A stretch of DNA of 64,000 nt, taken from the NCBI GenBank assembly GCA_025738555.1, contig JAOVFP010000018.1:1922001-1986000 (forward strand). Direction: 5' to 3'. This document shows, piece by piece, positions 57,355 through 64,000 of this stretch. This DNA comes from Cyathus striatus. Its lineage: Eukaryota > Basidiomycota > Agaricomycetes > Agaricales > Nidulariaceae. Made by a program: the position numbers and the translations under genes. The notes under the pieces were generated by a model. It had not been told where the DNA came from. It made no database searches and worked only from the letters and a program-made list of their open reading frames with translations. Positions within the stretch are counted from its first letter, which is position 1. Each line of letters opens with the position of its first letter.

Positions 57355-60240
57355 GTTGAGGTATTCATTACGCTTTTTATGCCAAGTATCGTCAAGGCGC
57401 ATTGACTTACTGGTAATTTATAGTCGTTGGCCGCCATCGCCTATTAGTAAAAGAAACCTTTTTTCTTTTTCCTTGTGCGTTCTATGTATCTTGTGTCGAC
57501 GTACCGCTGATCGCGCTGTTAGCATTAAGAAACGTCAAGGCGCCATGACTTCACAGTATTAAAGGCTCTATCCAGTACTTGGCAGTCGTTGGTTGCCATT
57601 CCTGCCCCGAGTGTTAACTCAAGCTTATTTTTGTGCTTTCTACATATTGAATTTTCGATTGTTCAGTGAGAGGTTTTTAATTTCTGTTAGCCAAGACACG
57701 GTGACCTGGTAGTACTTGTGTACTTAACCCGTACCCGGTCGTTAGTTCCGGTTCTGAGCCATGATACTTTTTCTTTCCTTATCTACGTATCTTGTGTTGA
57801 CGTACGAATCACGCTGTTTAAGTTGAATAGTGTCAAGCCAGAATGACTTAATGGTATTTATGTACTTAGTCAATACCCGGCCTAAAAGATCGTTTGTAGC
57901 TACAATTTTTTGTTCTGAAAAAAGAAAGATATGTTTCGGTTAGATACTTGAATGTGCACTACAGCTCTAATTAATGTCTTTTGTGGATGTATTTTTTGGA
58001 TTGATGCGAGTTGTACTGTGCGGGACTTGAGCTTGCTTTCTATGCTGAGGTATTAATAATGCTGTTTATGTCAAGTATCGTCAAGGCGCGATGACTTAAC
58101 AGTAGTATCTAGTCGTTGGTTACTATTATTTCGTGGTTAGTCTTTTTTCTTTTTTCTTGTGCTTTCTACGTATCCTTTATCAACGTATGAATCACACTGT
58201 CTGTCAAGGCGCGATTGATTAATGGTACTTATGTACATAGCCAGTACCCGGACCGTCTCTATTGTTGCCATCGCTTTGTGTGTTTAAATTTATTTATTTT
58301 CCTTTTTCTTGTGCGTTCTAAGTAAGGTCGATGCACTAAACGCTATTTACGTTTAAGACTGTGAAGGCGCGATGACTTGGCGGTATGTATGTACTTAGCC
58401 CGTACCGAGGTGTTGATTTCCATCGTGATCGTCGATAATGCTCTTTTTCTTGTACGTTCTAAGTGTCTTTTACCAAAGTAGTACTGTAATCACGCTGCAC
58501 GTTAAGCACAGTCAATGCGCGTTGACTTTGTGGTATATATTCACTTATTCCGTACCTGGTCATTGGTTGCCACTACTGGATTTTGGAATCATTTATAATG
58601 TTTATTTTTTTTTCTTATTGTACTGTCTAAGTATCTTCTGTGGACGTACGTAAGCTACGCACAGTCAAGGCAGAATGACTTAATGGTACCTATATACTTA
58701 ACCAGTACCCAGTTGTTGGTTGCCATCACTCGATATGCATTGTGTTTATTTCTTTTCTTTTCTTATGCGCTCTAACTATCTTTTGTCAACATAGTACAGT
58801 AATCACGCTGTTACGTTAAGCACCGTCAAGGGAGATTGACTTAACGGTGCTTGTGTACTTAGCCGGTACCCGGTCGTTGGTAGTCGTTCATCAGATTCTT
58901 CAGATTTTTTTCTTTTTGTTGTGCGTTCTAGGTTCATTTTGTCGATCGACATAGCTAGATCACGATGTTCACGCTAAACACCGTCAAGGCGCGATGCATC
59001 GATGACTTTGCGGTATGTATGTACGTATCCGCTGTACGTGGTCGTTGGTTGACATCATGGCACATGAAGAGCGGTTATCCATTTTGCTGATTTTTCTTAG
59101 GCTGTCTAAGTATTTTTTGTTGATGTACGAATCATGCTGTTTGTGTTAGCCAAGGCACGGTGACTTACCATGACTTCATAACTAAAGACTTTTTTCTTGT
59201 GCTTTCGATGTATCTTTTGTCAACGTACCACTGGATCAAGCTGTTTCTGTTAGAGACGTTAAGGCACGATTACTTAGCGGTATGTATGTACTTATCCGAT
59301 TATGTAACTTATCCAGTACACGACCCATCATCAGTTGCCATTCCAGATTTCGAATGGTATGACTCTATTTCTTTCTTTGCTTTTCCTTGTGCCGCCTAAG
59401 TATCTTTTGGTCGACGTACCTCTGGATCGCGCTATACGTCAGGTCACGATGACTTAGTGGTATGAATTCACTTATCCCATACCCGGTTGTTGGTTGCCAT
59501 CTGTATCACCAATGATATTTTTTTCTTTTCTTTTTCTTGTGCATTCTAATTATCTTATGTATTACAGTAATCACACTGCACGTCAAGGTGCAATGACTTA
59601 ACGGTACTTATGTAGTTACACAGTACCTGGTTGTTGGTTACCATTCGAAGTTCCTAGACTATCTTTTATTGAAGTGTTGAATTTGTGTACTTTTCCTGTA
59701 CCCGGTTGATGGTTGCGATTTTCGATTGCTAGTTCTTGCGTATTCGTTTAAGTCGTTCCTTTTTGGAAGATGTTTATTTATATGAAGTGCATTGACTTAG
59801 CGGTATTCAACCAGTTCAACTGTCAACGGCCTTATCCAACACTCGCATGGCACTAATTTCTTTTCTTTTTCTCGTGCTTCCTACGTATCTTGTGTCGATG
59901 TATGAATCGCGATGGCTGTCAAGGCGCGATGGATTAATGGTACCTTACCTATGTCTATAGCTAGTACCCGGACCGTCGTTAGTTGCCATTATCGTCTGCT
60001 TTTTTCTTGTGCAGTCTAAGTATCTTTTATCGACGTATTACAGTAATCACGCTATTTACGTTGATGACTGTCAAGGTATTTACTTATTATAGTTTGGACA
60101 TGGTCATTTGCTGCCATTATTTATTAATTTGACTTTACAGTATGTCATTTTCCTTGTGATTTCTAGGTATATTTTGTTGATGTACCACTGGATCACACTG
60201 TTTACCCCAAGAACTGGTATCTTTTTCGGGGTCTTGACAT
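57355..60240. repeat. Degenerate repeat array D downstream of HMG copy D
   Basis: About 17 units of roughly 160 bp can be counted from the GTTGGTTGCCAT element and its variants (for example 57586, 58715, 59490, 59632). Each unit keeps GTCAAGGCGCGATGAC, which has GTCA/TGAC inverted ends, and GGTAC...GTACC. The rest diverges strongly. Order and private variants follow array B. Confidence 0.8.
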
Positions 60241-60840
60241 TAATTTGGTCCTCCTCGACCCCGGCCCGTTCCTCATCGGGAGTTTGTTTACATTTGTTCC
60301 AAAGGCTGCTGACAAAGTGTTGCCCATCTCCCAGGCTCGTCCAACCAACGTCCAATGTTGTTCCATCCATTCCCGCGCGCCGTCTTCTCTAACCTGCTAT
60401 TTCTCTACCCCACACGCCCTCATCCCCTCTTGTTTATCCCAACTCGCTCACGCCAATCTCGAGGAAGAGAGTCAAGTGCTTATTGTCCCCATAATGTCCA
60501 TAGCGTGATGACGCTCATGCGCTAATTCTGTCAAGAAACGCGCGTTTTGATGCAATCCGAGCTCCGAGCTCGAAGCTGAAGGGGAGTGGTGAATGTGAGA
60601 GTGATTTGGGTGAAGAGGCTGTTTGGGTTTGTTCTGGAGGTGTGGAGGGGGAGGACGAACTTGGACGAAGGTCGAGCCGGTTTTGGGTTATCCTGTGAGA
60701 TGGCATATTCAACGTCCCCTCCGCCAACCCCTGCACGGATGCAACGTCTGGTTTGGCTCCACTTGTAAACGCGTATTCGCTGTTTGTATGGGAGCTCCCC
60801 CTTATGCATCTCTCTTCGATCCTGCTCCATTTTGACAATG
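60241..60840. other. Spacer between array D and HMG copy E
   Basis: No recognised gene. A minus-strand frame at 60868-60515 is open but has no family features that I can name. Confidence 0.4.
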
Positions 60841-60959
60841 AGCAATGAGGAATACAAGATGCCAACACTACATATCATCACATCATCAAACCGGGTATTC
60901 CTTCCTCTTTACTATCTTATACAATATGCTAATACCGCATAGTATCCCCAGTCAAACTT

Positions 60960-61779
60960 GGAATATCCTTTGCGCCATACAAAACACCAATACCTACGCG
61001 AATCTGTCTAACTCATACTCCGAATGTTGTCCCTCTCTTTCTCCCCTCCTCGCTTCTGCTCCTCCACCTACACGCCCTAGGCGAATATTGTGCGACAAAA
61101 TCACGTCTCGGGTACGATCTAAATGAACCATGGCGCCCTCTCGAAGTTGCTAGCACCAGATCCCCCGAGCAGAAGGAAATCGTGGAGAAGCATGCAAAAG
61201 CGGTCAAGGAGGAGCATAGAAGATGTACCAGGCTGCGTTGGATCTTCACCGGATGGGGGCGAGTTCGAGCGAATGCCTAGACGACCCTCTAGTGTTCCTC
61301 TGCCGGGAGACTATGGGTTCGGGGGTAGTGGAATTGCTTTGCCTTCCCCCCCTTCTGAGTCCAACCTACATTCCTCAGGCACCCATCAAGCGCATTTGAT
61401 TCCTCAGTACACAACCCTTACACATTCGGCTTCCGAAGACCAAGCGATCAGCGCCAGCAGCGCACCGGTAATCTCTTTCTCTTCCCTACTCCCTTCACCC
61501 AATCGCACCGGCTGCAGCCTAGGTTGCGCCTCCAGATGGACCAGGACTCACTCCCCGAAGAAGACGCATCCTTCTTCGACCCAGGATTCCTTTCTGGCTT
61601 CGGCTTTTCCTCGTAAGACTCATACAATGCCCCACTTCCTTATTCGATGGATGTCAATCTATTGGGTATGAGGGGGGTATAGGCAGTATGTGGAGGCCAG
61701 TAGAGTTTTTGAGAGCTTGTGGTGCGCTCCTGCCGCTGGCGTGGGGTTTGTGTGTCAGGATTCTTATGTTCATGCGTAA
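60960..61779 (+). pseudogene. HMG-box factor copy E, strongly degenerate
   Basis: Fragments in shifting frames follow the family order: GISFAPYKTPI (60960), a relic of the HMG box (NHGALSKLL, then EQKEIVEKHAKAVKEEHRR near 61180), RRPSSVPLPGDYGFGGSGIA (61280), a FDPGFLSGFGFSS trace (61578-61615), and FESLWCAPAAGVGF ending at TAA 61777-61779. Several frameshifts and a deletion before the tail make it non-functional. It is the most diverged copy and lacks a following array. Confidence 0.75.
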
Positions 61780-62465
61780 GTGCAAGTGTCACGTTTGTCG
61801 CTTTTTGTTCATGGTTTTTCTTTTTTTTTACGTTCCGTTATGTTCTTCACGTTTCATCAACCCCATATTATATGCCTATGAATACCCCACCCATTACTCT
61901 CGTTCTCGTCTTTTATATATATCATATCGTATCGTCAACTGTAGCTTTAGCTTTCCGTCTCTCGTGTCTTCGGTGGTGTCTTTACATTGTAGCCATATAT
62001 CGTCTCTCGTCTCGTTATATGTTCTTTTGTTTATTGTTATATAGGTGATTTGGTTTGGTTCTATGCGAAAGTCATTAACTTGTATACAAACCTTCCAGGT
62101 ACATATCATATGTATACCGAACGATAGCAGCCCCCTAGCGCTGGTAACCTCCTGCGCTTCCCCTCCCAGCACCAACTGCACTTTTACATGAGTCTGCAGA
62201 TACGTCCCCTTTAATCTTGGCCTTTGGACCGCATCCGCCCGTCGATTCCTTTCCAGGTGTCTATGAGCGAACTAAAATTAGATGTGCCATAACTCTGTGG
62301 ATGGTAATCTGATCACATCAACATATGTACAGCACTATATATACAGCATTCATCCGATACGCCTCTCACTCATAATCATCTCATCGATTGCTTTCAGGTG
62401 AGTCTAGATACAACTCAGCTAACAAGATACTCATTTCATACGTTTAATTAAGCTCAGGCTCGCTC
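61780..62465 (+). promoter_or_regulatory. Shortened HMG 3' block joined to F-box 5' region
   Basis: Up to about 62060 it resembles the HMG 3' block (TTTCATCAACCCCATATTAT, CTGTAGCTTTAGCTTTCCGT). From about 62096 it resembles the F-box 5' region, including ACATATGTACAGCACTATAT and TATATATA at 62336-62343. So the HMG and F-box units adjoin here without an array. Confidence 0.55.
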
Positions 62466-64000
62466 ATGGACTCTCCATTCCAACAATATCTCGGTACCAA
62501 CTATGTGCCTACCGTCAATGAGGCAAAGGAAATTCAGGACTTAGTGGAGACCTCAGGCCAGAAACTTCATTGTATCGACACTGAAATTGACCAGCTGCAA
62601 CGACAATTGGACGTGCTTCAGGCAAAACGGTCGGGAATACATGACTTTGCTGAACAGCATCGAGCTTTATTATCGCCTGCTCGGAAGCTTACTCAGGATA
62701 TCGTCGAAGAGATATTCATAGCTTGCCTTCCAGAAGATCGAAATCCTTATATGAACGCTACAGAAGCCCCAATGGTATTAACACGGATCTGCAGTTCATG
62801 GAGGAGAATTGCCCTTTCTACACCACGGATATGGTCAGCAATCCATATTGCGCTTCCTGATATTGTAAGAGGACAATACCCAGTACTAAACTATCTCTCA
62901 ATGGAGGAAGAACTCGTGATCCAAGCATTAGATAGGCAGCAAGCTGCTGTAAAGGAATGGCTCGACAGGGCTGGAGCATGTCCATTGTCAATATCCATTT
63001 ATCCAATCTCTGACCCGAGTGCTCTTCTTGATAATAATACTGAAGCCGAAGCATATTATGATACTAAGCAGAAAATCCAGTTACTACATCAGCAATTTTT
63101 CCATGATACCATATTCCCTTACCATCAACATTGGTACAGCTTGTATATTTCCTTCTTCATGGATACTCTACAAGGAAGTTTACTTGAGATTGGTCTGAAG
63201 ACTGAAGATCTGAAAATGTTGAAGAAACTCCATATCACTAGTAAAGTACTTCATGGACCAGAACTCTGCCAAATTTTACAGCATCCCCACCAACTCTTCA
63301 GATATATATTCTGTCCCACTACATGCAGGCTGGAGACAGCTTACAGAACTGGACTTATATCTGGATCAGAACTTCATGGTCAACACAAATTTGGTTGTTT
63401 TTGCATCTGCCATTATTTGTCACTGCCAATTGTTAAAGACATTGAAGTTAGGAATATCCTTTCATGGACGCTATGATGATTCAGCCCCACAAAGTGAAGA
63501 AGATATCATCCTTCATCATCTGACAACATTGAGCCTTGCAGTACCCGCAACAATTGGTGTCCTGAGCTTTTCAAAGCACTTATATCTTCCTTCAATAAAG
63601 GAATTAAATATTCAACTCGATAGGGGTTATCATGATAATGTCTTTGAAATTTCTAAAGAAATCATAAAGTCACTGCTACATATCCATGAAGGTTGTCATT
63701 CTTTGGCACTGCATACACTGGATTGGCTGAAGTCCACTGACAATCTGGTGCAGGTACTTAAATCCATGCCATATCTTAAATACCTAAAGGTCCTGTCAAA
63801 CAATATTAGCAACCACCGATGGAGGCCAACCCATACACACCACAAGTATATTATCAATGATGATTTACTGCATGCACTCACACCACTGGGGAAAGAGTAT
63901 TCCGACATTATTTGCCCTCAGTTAGAGGGACTTGAATGCGATAATGGTATATTGACAGGCATCACAGAGTCCACCCTAAAAGACTTTGTGAAGGCTCGCA
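62466..64000 (+). pseudogene. F-box-like protein copy 3 (deletion frameshift; cut by window edge)
   Basis: The start MDSPFQQYLGTNYVPTVNEA and the F-box region SPARKLTQDIVEEIFIACLP agree with the intact gene. The frame is good to about 63260, where roughly 65 bp present in the intact copy are missing (between CATGGACCAGAAC and TCTGCCAAATTTTAC). This shifts the frame, which then closes at 63476. Beyond that the family sequence continues out of frame to the window end. A private insertion after IVRG (near 62872) replaces a few residues. CpG decay is mild compared with copy 1. Confidence 0.85.

Noticed and set aside
1..64000. Mating-type locus because of the MATA-type HMG box
   Set aside because: No homeodomain pair, pheromone precursor or STE3-like receptor was recognised; in basidiomycetes an HMG box alone does not define a mating-type locus.

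Overview
The window looks like a transposon-rich, repeatedly duplicated piece of a basidiomycete (Agaricomycete, mushroom-type) nuclear genome. The grounds are introns of about 45-55 bp with GT-AG borders, two families of Agaricomycete F-box-like proteins, an HMG-box factor of the fungal MATA type, a chromodomain Ty3/gypsy element of basidiomycete type, a LINE remnant, and heavy loss of CpG in the older sequence. No bacterial operon structure, rRNA or tRNA gene was seen. All homology statements are from reading and memory; no database search was run.

A recurring block organises the window: F-box gene (plus), a second F-box/zinc-type gene (minus), HMG-box gene (plus), a conserved 3' block of about 300 bp, then a 2-4 kb array of degenerate units of about 160 bp. 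HMG copies lie at 1-246 (A, tail only), 10310-11503 (B, HMG box deleted), 53242-54141 (C, HMG box present, tail lost), 56181-57004 (D, tail only) and 60960-61779 (E, degenerate). Arrays follow A (580-4600), B (11860-13720) and D (57355-60240), but not E. The first F-box family has one intact gene (49900-51711) and two broken copies (14905-19157 and 62466-window end). The F-box/zinc family is present only as remnants at 8173-8367, 19750-20750 and 51984-53090.

4.6-10.2 kb holds broken metabolic genes on the minus strand: a cytochrome P450 whose heme cysteine is replaced by tryptophan and which carries a 1.57 kb element packed with GAGCGTG/CACGCTC, and a class-II DAHP synthase pseudogene with an internally inverted segment.

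20.8-32.3 kb is a Ty3/gypsy chromovirus with 662-bp LTRs. It lacks most of gag and the protease. Its reverse transcriptase is interrupted by a 4.2 kb foldback element. Between pol and the 3' LTR it carries an antisense, intron-containing gene with a Zn2Cys6-like cysteine pattern split by the intron.

32.3-49.2 kb is an AT-rich, CpG-poor graveyard: a LINE tail, several terminal-inverted-repeat (TIR) elements, and elements that share a core but have different repetitive ends. The only gene in the window that looks fully intact is the F-box gene at 49.9 kb. The antisense gene of the gypsy element is nearly intact, with one stop codon.
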